Positions 20,893-33,185 of a stretch of DNA of 64,000 bases are shown here, in pieces (position 1 is the first letter of the stretch; each line of letters starts with the position of its first letter). The position numbers were made by a program, and so were the translations under genes. The DNA is taken from NCBI GenBank assembly GCA_013368315.1, contig JAACJM010000033.1, forward strand, positions 310,001 to 374,000, in the 5' to 3' direction. The notes beneath the pieces are model-generated. The model worked only from the letters and a program-made list of their open reading frames with translations, had not been told where the DNA came from and did not search any database. Source of the DNA: Tetrapyrgos nigripes (Eukaryota; Basidiomycota; Agaricomycetes; Agaricales; Campanellaceae).

Positions 20893-21503
20893 GAGTCAAG
20901 TACGTAAGAAGTAGAGACAGTGATAGGGATGGAGTTGTCTACCTACTACCGGTTACTATTATCGGAATCTGGCCACTTGCGTCTCCTGGGTTGGCAAGGT
21001 CAGGAAAAATAGATCATGATGTACCGCCTATGTCTGACTCTTTAAAGTGCCAGTTTTAGCTTGGGTCAACCAAGTAACTGGACCCATACATGATCTTTCG
21101 TTGTCTTGGAATACCTGGTGAGGCTGTAACCATCTCAGATCAGTCTTCCGAATATACCGTCATAGAAAAATGAAACGAGGTGACAAGGACGTGTTGGAGC
21201 ATGGCATCATTGACTACTAGCAAGTCCAACCTGAATTTTTGCTGGGTGCAGCAGTCTCACTGACCCTTCCCATAATAATCATAAATACTCTATGTAATAG
21301 TAATAATTTACAAACGATTGACTATATGTTACGTGGGATGTTTAGCATCCATTCTGTACTACATGTAGTATAATATACTTTCCGTGTCAATTAGTATGAT
21401 AGCTATGCCAGTTCCAGCCTTGCTATGTCATACGGTCAATCTTGGAGTCCTATTCCCAGCCTTGCTCCTCATCCTATGCATGCCTAGGGTCGAGGTTACG
21501 AGA
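20893..21503. other. Intergenic, AT-rich, no gene seen
   Basis: Includes an AT-rich stretch (about 21270-21400) and the region downstream of the MFS gene. No supported ORF. Confidence 0.4.
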
Positions 21504-23740
21504 TTACGACGCCATAGCCGCACCCAAACTCGTATCCGGCTTTTGAGAGTCTGAATGGTTCACGTTACGCTTGAGTGAGTATTCCCTTATAAGAAGGACT
21601 GAAACAAAGAGGATCAGTTAATCATACAGCCAAGTAGCTACCAGATTCATACTCACCGATGCACGCTCCAAAAGCAGTGAATGCAATCGCAACAATCCAG
21701 ACCGTCGACAACGACTTCGTGTATACGTGTAAAACCTCTTTACGCAGACTTTCCGGCTGAATGTTTTTCAGCTTTCCTAGATCTCTCAAAATTTGGGTGC
21801 GATCACCCATTGCATATTCGGGTACAGATTTGATACGACGAACGAACTCGGATGAAAAGACGGTGTCGCCGATGGAGATACCGATAGTTCCGCCCATCAT
21901 CCTGTAAGTAAAAAACATTAGGAATCATCATCATCATTAGCTGATGCTCTGAGACAAAGAAATAGGTGAAATGTTCACCTCAACAGCATGAATGCTGCAG
22001 TACTCGTAGCCATGTCCTTGAGCGGCATTGCTGCTTGTATAGCGATAAGCGGGGGTTGGAAGTAGGTCCCTACACCGAAGCCAGTGATGAGAATGAAGAT
22101 TTCCTTGCGGGCGTCGGAAGAGGATTCGTCCAGAAGAGTCATCAATCCCTGGTGGTAATAACCATAAGATTAACGTCGAAAAGGATAGTAGATCGCAGGA
22201 GAAATAACTCACGTATCCAATCAACATTATAGCCCAGGCCGCCCTCATCATCCACTTGTACTTTCCAGTCTTCGTCAATATAACCCCACTCACTATCGTG
22301 GCCAAACACCAGCCCAAGGTGTATGTCAACTGTCTTACACCTGCTCCAGTCGCACTGTGTCCCAAAATCTGGAAATACAATGGGATATAGTATGAGGCAG
22401 CGAAGAACACCAGGGAGTGTAAGAACCCAGTGGCGAGGATAGCTGCCGTAGTCCTAGTCCGGAAAAGACGAGGAGGAACAACGCAGTTATCTTCAGTTGT
22501 AAATGGATGATACCACTCGTTAACCCCTCCCACGACAAAGCACGCCAGACCAATGATAAGAGGCGCAAGTGTCTGAGGAGCACTCCAGCCATCATCTAGG
22601 AGTTGGGCTTCTTGGAATCCAATCAAGACAAGAACGACACCGCCGATGAAAAGGATGAGGCCGACCCAATCAAATTTGCGTGCAGCTTCGACGAAGCTCG
22701 GGCGTTTAACGGGGTTGAGACGAAGGAATAAGAGGAGGAAAGTAGCGACTGCGCCAGTGGGAAGGTTGATCCAGAAACACCAACGCCAGGAGACATGATC
22801 GGAGAGGACACCACCGATGAGAGGTCCTGCGACAGAAGCGAAACCCCATGTCAAGCCCATGAGACCACCGTATTTGCCGCGCTCTTCAAGTGTAGCTATA
22901 CATGGATTAGCTGGGAAATGAGAGAAAAGATGGGGGTGTATACTCACTGATATCAGAGGCAATGATCATTGCAATTTGCATGATGCCTCCTCCACCCATG
23001 CCTTGCACGCCTCGGCCTGTAAGCACGGTCAATTTCAGAAGTCGCTGGTGACGAACACGTAGAGATTTACTTACAGATGGCTAACCAGATAAAACTCTTA
23101 GCAGCTCCGCACATGGCTGAACCAAAGAGGAAAACAAATATAGAGGCGAATAGAACGGGCTTTCGACCGAGGATGTCGGATAGTTTGCCGTACAGCGGTG
23201 AGAGACCTGTTGAAATACAGAGTGAGTTCGACATCATACGGGTGAAGTATAAGGCGGCGTACAAGCAGACACTATTAAGAAAAGCCCAAGTCAGAGAGGA
23301 GCTCCTGCACATATATAACGCAAAAGATACTCACTGAGCAGGTATGCTGAGCCTATCCAACTATAACCGGACTCTCCACCGATGTCATCCACGATAGTAG
23401 GTAATGCTACTGCTGCAATAGTTTGATCCAGGGCACCGAGGAAAACTATTAACGAAAAGTCAGTAGGTATTTCGCAATATGAATATGCTGAGACTTGCCT
23501 GCCAGCATCAAGCCGGAGAAGACGATGAGTTTGTTGCTAGAGCACTCTAAGTTAGAAGAATACCGTATCTGGGAGAAGATAGACTTACTTGTGAGGAATC
23601 TCATGCACCTCCGCTTCAGACCAGTGTTGTTTTGCCTTTCCTTTCTCGAGATCGCTAGTTGAAGAGTTGGCAGTGGTAGGCAGCTCTATACTGTCTGGCA
23701 CCAAGGAAGGCGCGCTACCGTTCTCACCCGTATGAGACAT
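21504..23740 (-). CDS. MFS exporter, DHA2 (14-TM drug:H+ antiporter) type
   Basis: ATG at 23740 gives MSHTGENG, a polar N-terminus, then IPHK and the first membrane helix across short introns. Motif D ([13 protein letters not shown]) follows, then motif A-like [17 protein letters not shown]. Motif [13 protein letters not shown], is followed by [10 protein letters not shown], the hallmark of the 14-helix DHA2 family. The C-terminal half has [16 protein letters not shown] and ends with [10 protein letters not shown] before TAA at 21504. The gene is split by many ~50-60 nt introns. Such proteins expel drugs or secondary metabolites at the plasma membrane. It is divergent from the acyltransferase gene (371 bp apart), which suggests shared control and perhaps a shared product. 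Confidence 0.9.
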
Positions 23741-24111
23741 GAGTAGAAGTAGCGGTAGGAATTGAACACGGACTAGGGATGGGATGAGGCAGATGTACTA
23801 CTTTTATACCGACATTTGTAACGTTTCGAGTATGTAGTTGACAAGCAAGAACAATACAAGTTGTCGGGGAGTAGCACAGGTCCGGGTCCAGATTCTTACC
23901 GAGTCGAGTAAAGGTGGTTTGATGGTTCGTTACAAAGGAACGCCCATCGCTGGCGGCCGCTGAAAAAGTGTCACGGACTTTACCGCCATCGTTCCGGTTT
24001 GGAACCCGCTATCCAAACTGGTTCATTTTGAACCAAACACCTTGACCAGATGTACTATATGAGCGGCCATGATGTATCCTCAACTCCTACTGCTATACCG
24101 CTGTTTCTACC
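23741..24111. promoter_or_regulatory. Divergent intergenic promoter between MFS exporter and acyltransferase
   Basis: A 371-bp gap between two start codons on opposite strands. It contains the short inverted words TTTGGAACC and GGTTCATTTTGAACC near 23995-24040. No known factor site could be assigned. Co-regulation is inferred only from the layout. Confidence 0.4.
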
Positions 24112-25981
24112 ATGTCGCAAATCCACTGGATCACACCTAACCTTCCAACACGTCTGGACAACTTCAAAACTATGCCTTTACCTGGTACAGACCAGACTTA
24201 CTTTCCTGTAAGTATCTTGCTGTCTTTTCATTTCTTGTCTCAATCTGACGAGACGAGCAGGTTACATTTATCCACCACGTACCCGGCGCATTATCCGTGG
24301 ACAGACTGAAGGAAGCTATCGCTCAGGTGTTGAGTATATACCCGCACGCTGCAGGTAGACTGCAACGAAATGAAGACAATACCGTTTGGGAGGTATGTCA
24401 ATGATTCATGCGTCTTTTTCATCCATAGCCCGTCCTCAACATTTTTTGCAGATATCACTCTCCAGATCTCCTGTTCCCCTCACAGTTGTCGAAGCCTTTC
24501 CTAATCAACCGGTGCCGACGTCGCAAGAAATCGTCTCCGGCTATCAACCAATTCTCGACCCCCCTCCTTGGATGTTTGAACCTCCTGTAGATGCTCACAA
24601 GTATCCTCTGATACGGTGGAAGCTCACTCGATACTCTTTCGGCACCATTACTCGAATGCAGCGACATGAAAGTATCCTGGTCGTCCACGCTTGCCATGTT
24701 CTAGGGGATGGATCACTCGTCCGATACATCCAACAAACCCTATCTGATTTATATCAGAATCCAAATGGAACCCCATCAGTCCCACTTCCCACTTTCGAGA
24801 ATTACTGGATTGCAGCTGAAAGGAGTAGGAAGTCGTCGCCGGATATCTCGAAGGCGAGGCAGGAGGTATTGAAAGAGCATTTGTTTGATTTACAACCCGC
24901 TGTAGCGAACCGGACTTCGAGTCAGGATTTGAGTCTGAAGGAGACTGAGATGCAGATGCAGAAATGGATCGACTCGACTGAAGCTATTCAATACCAGTTC
25001 AGCGCGGAACAGATGGATCTATTGCAGAGGATAGCTATGGAAACCCAGCTGCCTCCTTTTCAAACGCCTGTCGGAGGAAAGCAGGAGCGTTTGGTGAGGG
25101 TGAGTAAAGCCGATGCCATTCTGGCGTACATGTTCACGGTCTTCAATCGTGTATATCCGGAGAAGTTCGATAGGCTGGTCAATGTTATAGGTGTAAGTTT
25201 CAATTTCAACACCCCTCGTGAGTCTTTGACTGAAGCTTTTCGCGCTAGTACCGCGGCCGCAAATCCTCAGAGCCGGAAGCCTTCCCTCCCTCCACATCAG
25301 CTGGCAATCTCAACTTCCAAGTCATTCTCCCGCTTAAATATTCCATCCCTCGCGCGAAACAACTTGACGTTGGATACATGGCTCTTGTCTTCCGTCGTAT
25401 GACTCTAAAATTCCAGCACGATCACGAATTCGTCAAAGACGCGGTTAGGCTGAACGAATACGAACTGGATGCGAGTCAGAATGACCAGGCAGGATCCTCT
25501 AGTCGATGGAAACCGCTTGGACCAGGTGTACTAGGCGCAAACTTATTACATCAGTAAGTAATATATCTCATTCGTGCTCATCATGCTAATTGGTATCCCA
25601 TTCAGCACTCCCGTTCATCACGCTCACTTTGGCTTTGGGCCCTCCAAAGTCCGATTCTGGGCCCATCCATCCGTTCCTCATTATATCAGGATGTTCCCTG
25701 CAAACCCAGAACCTCTGGCCGAAGCTGACTCACTCGACACTGCTCAGGCTGCATCGGAATGGCAACCTGCTCCCAAAGGTGCAGTGAGCGTGGTCCTCCG
25801 TGTGGAGAAACAATACGCAAAGAGCATGATGGACGTCGTCAAAATGGATATGGAGGAGATGGAAGTGAGGAATCGGGCATTGCGCGAGCCGGTACGACCT
25901 ACTGGGACAGTTGATGTTTGGAAGCGCGTACCTCCCCGTCCAGATGCGGAGGTTCACGTACCGGCTCTGCATCGATTGTAA
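24112..25981 (+). CDS. BAHD-type (PF02458) acyltransferase
   Basis: Starts MSQIHWITPNLP; an intron near 24209-24260 leads to FIHHVPGALSVDRLKEAI and YPHAAGRL. The catalytic HxxxDG is visible as HVLGDG in exon 3 at about 24697-24714. The second family signature, DFGWG, appears as HFGFGPSKVRFW near 25627. Between about 25196 and 25560 the exon limits are unclear: the frame that gives LNFQVILPLKYSIPRAKQLD fits the family best. The end is VHVPALHRL and TAA. Family members transfer acyl groups from acyl-CoA to hydroxyls or amines of secondary metabolites; the trichothecene acetyltransferases are an example. The His in place of the Asp of DFGWG is unusual. The exporter next door supports a role in metabolite modification. 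Confidence 0.83.
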
Positions 25982-26207
25982 AAGTCTCATGGTCAGGCAA
26001 AGCTTGGATAAGTCGTCCATAGTGATTAGCGATTTGTAAAACTGGTGAAGTTGCAAGGAGTAGGCAGTGCTACCCGCCTGGTACAGAGTGGTCTTCAAAA
26101 CCACAAGCGAGGGGGATGAAACGCTGCGCTAGGTTCATTGCGAGCTCCAAGCGTTCATTTCTGAATGGAATACCAGATTACTTTCTACCCTTTTCGCGAT
26201 TCAATTT

Positions 26208-26535
26208 GGTCGTACGACCTCCAAGATGGTGAATTACTTATACTGAACTTGTTTTTATCCGAATCCAAAGCTTTAGATATCCTATCACTATGTATTCATC
26301 TTTTGGTCGTACGACCTCAAGATCTTAGATGATGTACTCTATGAATTACTTATATACTTAACTTATTCTTATCATGCCGTATCGAAGCCTTTAGATATCC
26401 TATCACTATGTATTCATCTTTTGGTCGTACGACCTCAAGATCTTAGATGGTGTACTCTATGAATTACTTATACTTAACATATACTTATCATGCCGTATCG
26501 AAGCCTTTAGATATCCTATCACTATGTATTCATCT
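26208..26535. repeat. Three tandem units of ~97-118 bp with a 12-bp palindrome
   Basis: Each unit starts with the perfect palindrome GGTCGTACGACC (26208, 26305, 26423). It continues through GAATTACTTATA and ends in TTTAGATATCCTATCACTATGTATTCATCT in pieces of near identity. Units 2 and 3 are almost the same; unit 1 is shorter and more diverged. The array lies downstream of the acyltransferase stop. Confidence 0.85.
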
Positions 26536-29500
26536 GGGCATCCGTTTCATATCCAACTCCAGTACTTTTCTGTATGTTTCTACTTATCTATTAAAAGGCG
26601 GGAGAGAGACTCAGAAACGAATTGATTGATGTTCTGCAGGCAGGGTTGATCATTGCTACACATCTAGGACTTGATCATTGCTACCCGTCTATCCATGAAC
26701 ATTGAGCTCGTTGGAAAATTGTTTAAGAATGAGCTGCGGGCGGCGTACTGATTCGTAACTAAAAGTGTTCTCTTCAGTGATGAATATCGCCGGTGACAAC
26801 TTGAACATCCTGGATCCGAATCACCGATGTTACATTATTGTTGAACTTGAAGACTAGTTGAAAGTTGCGGTAGTTTTTACCCAGACTGAAGAGTACCGTA
26901 CATTGAATAAGACGAACGCCATGCTAGAGATTAAAGCCACATGTTGTGGCAAGGAATTCATCCACCGTAAGGAACGACTGTGTGGCGTGCTGGAAGTATT
27001 GTGTCTGCGAGTGCCACCTTCATTTGCGCCAATCTTAGTAAGGGCTACATAATAAAATGGAATGAACAGCACAAGCTGGCTGGTAAAGCACGTCAGTTGG
27101 TCCGGGACTACGTGCTTCCGTCAACATACGCCACACTTAAGTTTGACTCAACTTCCCAATACACTCCTCCTCCTCCTCCCAAACCAGACACCCGTCACAT
27201 GGTTAAGTAACCAACCATGGTGATGCCATCGAAGACCTCGGCTTAGCTGGGAGGAGGAGGAGGAGTTTATTACCCGGACAGAGTTCATCAAGAAGTCCGG
27301 ACCAGGAAACCCTTACGCCCGCCCGAGGCTCCCGCATACTAGCCCCATGACCAGACAGCCTTGATGCTGAACGATGAATATTAGGAAGACCTCAGGGGAG
27401 GTCCTGAACGAGTTGTTGTGAACGCATGGAGAAGCCGTCGACGATGAACCCTGGGACTTCGTATATGACACCGTTTCCCCTGCCCAAACGTCTCCCCCTT
27501 TCATAACCCACTGCATGCACGCCTCAGAGTCCGAGATATTTGTCGAGGAAGGGGGCTGGTAAAACGCCCTGAGGCAAGTGCTTTCTCCTCCGCCCTTTTC
27601 CACCCTTCTTTCTTTCGGCGTCTTCTCGCCGAACAGCCAAACTAAAACCGAACAACTCACACCATCATGCACACCCCGTTAAGACTCATTACGACCTTTC
27701 AGTGCGGTAAACAACTCAGTCAAACCAACATGTGGAAGAGGATAGCCTGTCCCGGAAGCAGTACGATACTTAGCATACCGAGTACTACTTATACACATTT
27801 CTGGGGTAGCCTGTCCCGACGCCTTGGCCGTAGGTCTGACCTTGGTCGTTAAATAAGGAGACAAAAGAATATTGCCCGGACATGGACCAAGTGATTACTG
27901 GCACGTAAGTCCATCAGGTCCCTGTGGGGTCAGCCACTTCCAATATGGACGAGCTCGCAGCTCGACGACTGTTGTAGAATCAATGACAATGTAGATCCAT
28001 ACAGTTGTGACGACCGCCTAATTACATGAAGGAGATGCGGGTCACCACTGTGTGTGGCAATGACGAGTGGCGAGCACTAAGTGAGCGCTGTCAATTGTTC
28101 GGTACCGGCTTCAATCAGATTCCGAGCCGGAAATTAGGAGGAAAATCTCTAAGCAAAGCCACACCCGCAAAGCTGAGCTAGTAATAACAAGTCCCTAGAG
28201 GGGCTTCGTAAATGGAATTTGTCCGTTTCCCACTACCAACGGTATGAATGACCTGATTAACTGGCAAGTGCATGAAGAGGTACCTGTGGGCCAGCACTTG
28301 CGTGTGGCACGGACCGCACGGTGGGCAAAATAGGGGCTGTGATGCCGAATCCCGAAACGCGGATCGGAGCTAAAGACTTCGTGACCTAGTAGAAGTGAAA
28401 ATCCAGGAGATTGACAATTTCAGCATAACCACACAGCAAACCCCTGGTTTGTGAGGATGAGGCGCTTTTGCTAAGGGCCGTAAACGCATACGCATTGTAG
28501 CAGGTAAGGGTAGTAGTTCTCGATTACTTACGTCCCCGCTCGTGGAACTGCAGTACTCATCAAAAGATTGTCGCGGGATATTTGTAAGTAAGTGCGGTTC
28601 GTTACAAGCCAATCTTCAAGAAAATGACAGCGAAACAGCCGCTCTTTCATCCTGATTCCTGAGCGGAGCGCCGGGTTCTATGGAAAGAGTTGACTACGCT
28701 ACCTGAAACTGTACTCAAGTCTCCATGTATTCTTCTGAAGTCTGTACGATTTCACAGGCCATACAGTTGTTGGCGGCTCCAGTATTTTCAGTCCTACTAA
28801 TGAATGACGGCGGAGCGAGGAGAACCCCGCTGACAAAGTATACCTTTCGAAACGACCTCTTGTTGTTCTTATCATCCAATACAGAACGAACTCCAAGTCA
28901 CCTCTTTGTTTAATTGAACGTCGTTTCCATGCTTTCGTGAAACATTGGTGGGGCGTTGGTGGGGCGTCACCAGTAAACAAAACTTACCACGGATCCCAAA
29001 CAAATGGCATAAAATGTAAACGTCGAGTTCGGATGAATCGACACGACATTCTCATTGACGGGCGGGAGAGGCGATGCTCGTAAAATATGGCACACGACCA
29101 CTTGTATCAATGCATTGGAAATCATCTCATGCCAAAAATAAATCAAGGCGGGGACCATTCAGTAGCCTCGATATCCAGAGACCCGAACTTCCATAGAGAT
29201 AAATCATGATCCTTCGCATATACGGCCGCAACGTCTGCACTTGGTTCAAGTTAGAGAACGGATTACGAACCAACAGATCTGGACTGCTCGCGCACTGACA
29301 CCTAGAACCAATTCCACTGCCCTGCAAAACAACAATCTGGAGTTAACATGACAGCGCACTGGAAATCGCTTAATCCTTCGAAGTGTGTCTCGCTGAAGGT
29401 CATCTGCGGCGCACTTAAAACGGCTTTCGTTTCGTTTCTGCTTTTGATATCTTCGCCCCAACCCCTCTCAACTATTATTCCTCTATCTATCTATCTATCT

Positions 29501-29540
29501 ATCTCTCTATTACGACTCATACCCAGATTATCGTGCAAGT
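26536..29540. other. Gene-poor interval of 3 kb
   Basis: Only short, mutually overlapping ORFs with no recognisable motif. It contains an 18-bp inverted (TCC)n/(GGA)n pair at 27163-27180 and 27249-27266, and a (CTAT)n microsatellite near 29483-29508 just before the next gene. It may hold old, unrecognisable mobile sequence. Confidence 0.4.
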
Positions 29541-31104
29541 ATGGCTGCACAACAAAAGATTGGCGGTGAAGTCGGCCGTGTACGCGCTTCAATCGACGAA
29601 AGTTCTCTTAATCGGTTCCTCGTTCAAGCTACGGAGGCGATCAAATGTCCAGTGCAGGTAAAGCAGTTTAAGGTATGTCTTTGATGTATGACTTTTGGAA
29701 GATTGGACTCACATTCACTCTTCCTATCTAGACTGGTCAGGTACTGCATTTTCTTCAGTTTCTCAAAGGCGAGCTTATATATCCTCTACAACTAGTCAAA
29801 CCCTACATATTTGCTCATCGACGACTCGTACGTCCTGTCTCCTTTTTCTCTATTATCCTATTGTGCTGAACCTTGCCTACAGTGGTACAAAATTCGTGCT
29901 AAGGAAGAAGCCAGCTGGAAAGCTGATGTCCAAAGCTCAGCATAATATTGAACGAGAATATATAGTGCTTGATGCTCTTCATCGGCATAATTCCAGCCCT
30001 TCCACATCCTCCCAGCAGCAAGTCCCAGCACCGGCTCCAATCGTCTTCTGTGAGGATGATAGTATTATCGGTACTCCGTTTTATATTATGGAGTTTGTGG
30101 AAGGGAGAATATTCACGGATGCGAGGATGGCTGAAATTCCATTCGAAGATAGGAGAGAATGGTAGGAATTGCTCTATGAAACTTCCCTTAATGGCTGATG
30201 GCTCACGAATCATACTCTCTAGCTGGCTTTCAGCAGTCTCAGCCCTCGCAGCGCTGACGGCCGTGAATCCTATCGCTCTCGGACTAGAAAAGTTCGGATC
30301 GTCAGCTCCATACTTCCCTCGTCAGCTTCAAGGCATCCAGGGTTTACTTCGAATCCAAGCAACAACGAAAAACGCGGAGACCGGTGCTGTTCTTGGAGAG
30401 TTACAGCATTCTCAGACCTTAATTCGTTGGCTCTCCGATAACGCTCCTAGAGAAAGGAAGGAGGAGTTGTGTATCGTGCACGGAGATTACAAGATTGATA
30501 ACCTCGTGTTCCATCCGACTGAGAACAGAGTCGTGGCAATTTTGGATTGGGAATTGAGTACTCTCGGTAGTCCTGTAAGTATCAGTCTCCGTCGTTCGAC
30601 TGTTATTTCTTCTGTGCCAATAAGTTACTGATAAATATCTCTAGCTCGCTGATTTCGCATGGTTAACGCTGCCTTGGAGCGTTGCACCGAATGATATACC
30701 TTCGAGTTACGATCCAGTTATATCTGGCTTCAAATTTATTGGTGACATGAAGCCCATGAGTATTCAAGAGGTCGAACAGCACTTTTGTACGCTCACTGGA
30801 CGACCTTATCCTCTTAAAGAAACAGTGTTTCTCCGCACTTGGACGGCTTTCCGGGTATGAAAAATTTCCTCATTTTAAATCCCTACATAGAAGTTACTTA
30901 CTATCTGGGTCCTTTTAGCTGGCTGTTCTATTACATGGAATATCCGCACGAGTCTATCGGGGACAAGCAACCAGTTCTGCTTCGGCTGTCTTTCTTGACG
31001 TGCTACCTTATGCAGCAGGGTTTGGGAAGATTGTCTTGAGGCGGAACGGAGTTGATCTCGACTCGGCACAGCCAAGTTCTTATATGGTGCAACCTAGATT
31101 GTGA
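29541..31104 (+). CDS. APH-fold phosphotransferase (ACAD10/11 N-terminal type)
   Basis: Seven exons give 399 codons: 29541-29672, 29732-29740, 29796-29827, 29883-30161, 30223-30574, 30645-30854 and 30919-31104. Exon 2 is only nine bases and codes TGQ, completing the family motif FKTGQSNPTYL. The kinase fold shows KFVLRKKPAGKL (ATP-binding Lys), the Glu in EREYIVLDAL, the catalytic loop HGDYKIDNLVFHP and the metal-binding ILDWELSTLG. This matches the aminoglycoside-phosphotransferase-like domain that precedes the dehydrogenase in animal ACAD10/11 and stands alone in fungi. In animals this domain phosphorylates 4-hydroxyacyl-CoA in lipid breakdown; the same role here is inference. Confidence 0.9.
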
Positions 31105-31612
31105 TCATCGTGCTTTGACCTGACATCGAGGGAAGCTTGGATGATTAGAACCCCTAGTTTGCGTCCACAAGTTGGTCGATTTTCATCAGGCGAGGGCTTG
31201 TTTGAGGCTGATCAGTGATGTCACATACGGACTACGTATGCATAGACATGTGTAAAAGATCTAGATTTTGTAGCATAGTTCTAGAGTCTATTTATCGAAT
31301 ATTTATTTCGAAGAGGGATCTTGGCCTCTTGATAGTCCGAACTTCCAAAGTACGCTCACTTATGTGCAACCGTGCTTTCAGAAGATGGCGTCACAGGCGT
31401 GGAAAATTTAGGGACGGCGTTTGCCGTTACGTCTTTCTCTCTACCGTCACATCTGTTTCGTTCTTCAAGCACGTTAAAACACTTATTATTCTCGTTAACT
31501 ATTCATACAAAATGAATACTGCTACAGTCCTCGAAGTTTGGCGTATTAAGGGTCATTAGAGAGGTACGAAGTCATTGTCCATGTATACTAGTAAAGTCGC
31601 GCTGGAAAGGGT
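31105..31612. other. Intergenic, convergent 3' ends
   Basis: Lies between the stop of the phosphotransferase (plus) and the stop of the DUF6987 gene (minus). No gene is supported; the ORF at 31215-31559 has no motif. Confidence 0.4.
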
Positions 31613-32498
31613 TTACTTCTTGGTATTCAACCACTTGTCCAACCCGAGACCTTTGTAGATTTTGTCGAGGCCCTGATCGATATTGTTAAGCGGATACTAT
31701 GACCGAGACAACCAAATACTCACTGTAGCACCGATGATGCCCTTCAGCAAACCATCCAAGCCCAGACCACTCAACAAGTTTCCTACCAAGTTCAAGACAC
31801 CTGCAAGGAGCATACCCACGCCGGCAACGATTTGGGTGAGCGGTTGACCGAGTGCGTCGAGGAGAGGTCCAAGGTCGCGTTTCGCTTTAGGGAACGAGTC
31901 AAGCTTGTTCCTAGCCCACTCGATGGTTCCTCCTACTTCTTCGACCATCTAAGGGGTTTTGGTGAGTTCTTTCTATCAATGAAGCAACCTCAGATCTGTA
32001 CTCACAACTTTCAAGGCTTGCGCCAACCTCTGTTCCTCTGGTGTAGCGTTGTGGGCATCCACATGTCTCTTCGCTCTATTCGAGACCTTGTTCCCCGGGT
32101 CAGCACCTTTGACCGCTCCTTGGGTTTCGTTCAGGATCTTCTCCGCCTGGATGAGCAAGGGTTTGACGGCATCGACGAGTTCTTGTTCGTCACGGTCTTC
32201 TTCCTTGCGTGCATCCATGTTCTCGATGTGCTGGATGAAGGAAGGGTGAGCGTGAGCTAAACTAAACTAAGTGAGAGAAAAGGCACCGATAGATACACAC
32301 CTTTCTAATCATTTTGGTCAAGGGAACGACTTTCTCATTGGCATCCTCGATCAAGGCGGATAGGCGATTAGCCAGCTCGGCGTCTTGTTTCTTCTGGTCG
32401 TCGGTTCTGTCATCGGAAGTGGTATCTGAACCCGGTCCTTGCATACCGCGCTCATCTCGTCGGTCGTGAACGCCGATTTCAGAGGGAGGTGAAGACAT
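31613..32498 (-). CDS. DUF6987 protein, copy A
   Basis: ATG at 32498 (MSSPPSEIG). The charged N-terminal part ends RLSALIEDANEKVVPLTK. After an intron come HIENMDARKEEDRDEQELV and KILNETQGAVKGADP, then after a second intron VEEVGGTIEWARNKLDSFPKAK. A hydrophobic Gly/Leu-rich tail follows, VGMLLAGVLNLVGNLLSG, and after a third intron GLDKIYKGLGLDKWLNTKK with TAA at 31613. This is the order of the DUF6987 domain, found in fungal proteins often labelled LEA-like. Function is unknown; the tail suggests membrane association. Copy B at 34718-35566 is about two-thirds identical by eye and points the other way. Confidence 0.85.
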
Positions 32499-33185
32499 GA
32501 TGATCGATTAGGGTTGAGTGAAAAGTGATGTTGATAGTGATATGTAAGGTGAGTGGATTTTTGAGATCCAAGACGAGTCCTGATCGTTTTTAAAGATCTC
32601 CATGAGCCACAGTACATTGAACAGGCCCCGCTTTCCGCATAACAGCGGCATAAGTGATATCATGGTGATGTTATAACTTATGTTCTCATTCTCTCCAAAT
32701 CCTCATGCTTATACCCACAGGGATGTGTACATTCTGCGGCGTTGTCAACGGTCAGACTGAAGGTTTTGGGCCGGCTTCCGGTTCCTTTTCTAAAGTTCAT
32801 CAATCTATATATGAGATGGTTTCTAGTGAGTGCCTTATTTTTCGATAGTATCATGCATTCTCTCATTACCTGGACTTTAAATATACTTCATACCACCCCA
32901 ACATTGCGGGGTGCGACCAGGCACGGATAATGATGTCACTTCCTGGCAACCTGTACATAGTCCACTTCCCCAACGGGAATTCCTTATGTCGTTCTTCGCT
33001 CATACTTCTCACACAAAGGCTACGCGCTTTAGACGTCATCCTGTGGAGCTTGTTTCCACACTATATAGCCATCACCCTCACGTCCTCGATATCACTTCTT
33101 CGACTCTTAGGAGTTGCAGACCGTGGACCGTTGGGGCCACCAGCCATACCACTACTACGCCATCCAATTGGACTATCAACGGCCA
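32499..33185. promoter_or_regulatory. Divergent upstream region between DUF6987 copy A and the Gly-rich gene
   Basis: Non-coding space between two outward-facing starts. It contains CT-rich and AT-rich stretches only. A TATA-like CTATATAG lies near 33061-33068. Confidence 0.35.

Noticed and set aside
26208..26535. CRISPR-like array
   Set aside because: Units are tandem without unique spacers and the host is a eukaryote.
27163..27266. 18-bp inverted repeat of TCC/GGA
   Set aside because: Both arms are simple trinucleotide repeats, so pairing is expected by composition.
33114..33185. Start of the Gly-rich protein at 33114
   Set aside because: It relies on TTG; the ATG at 33186 is the first real start.
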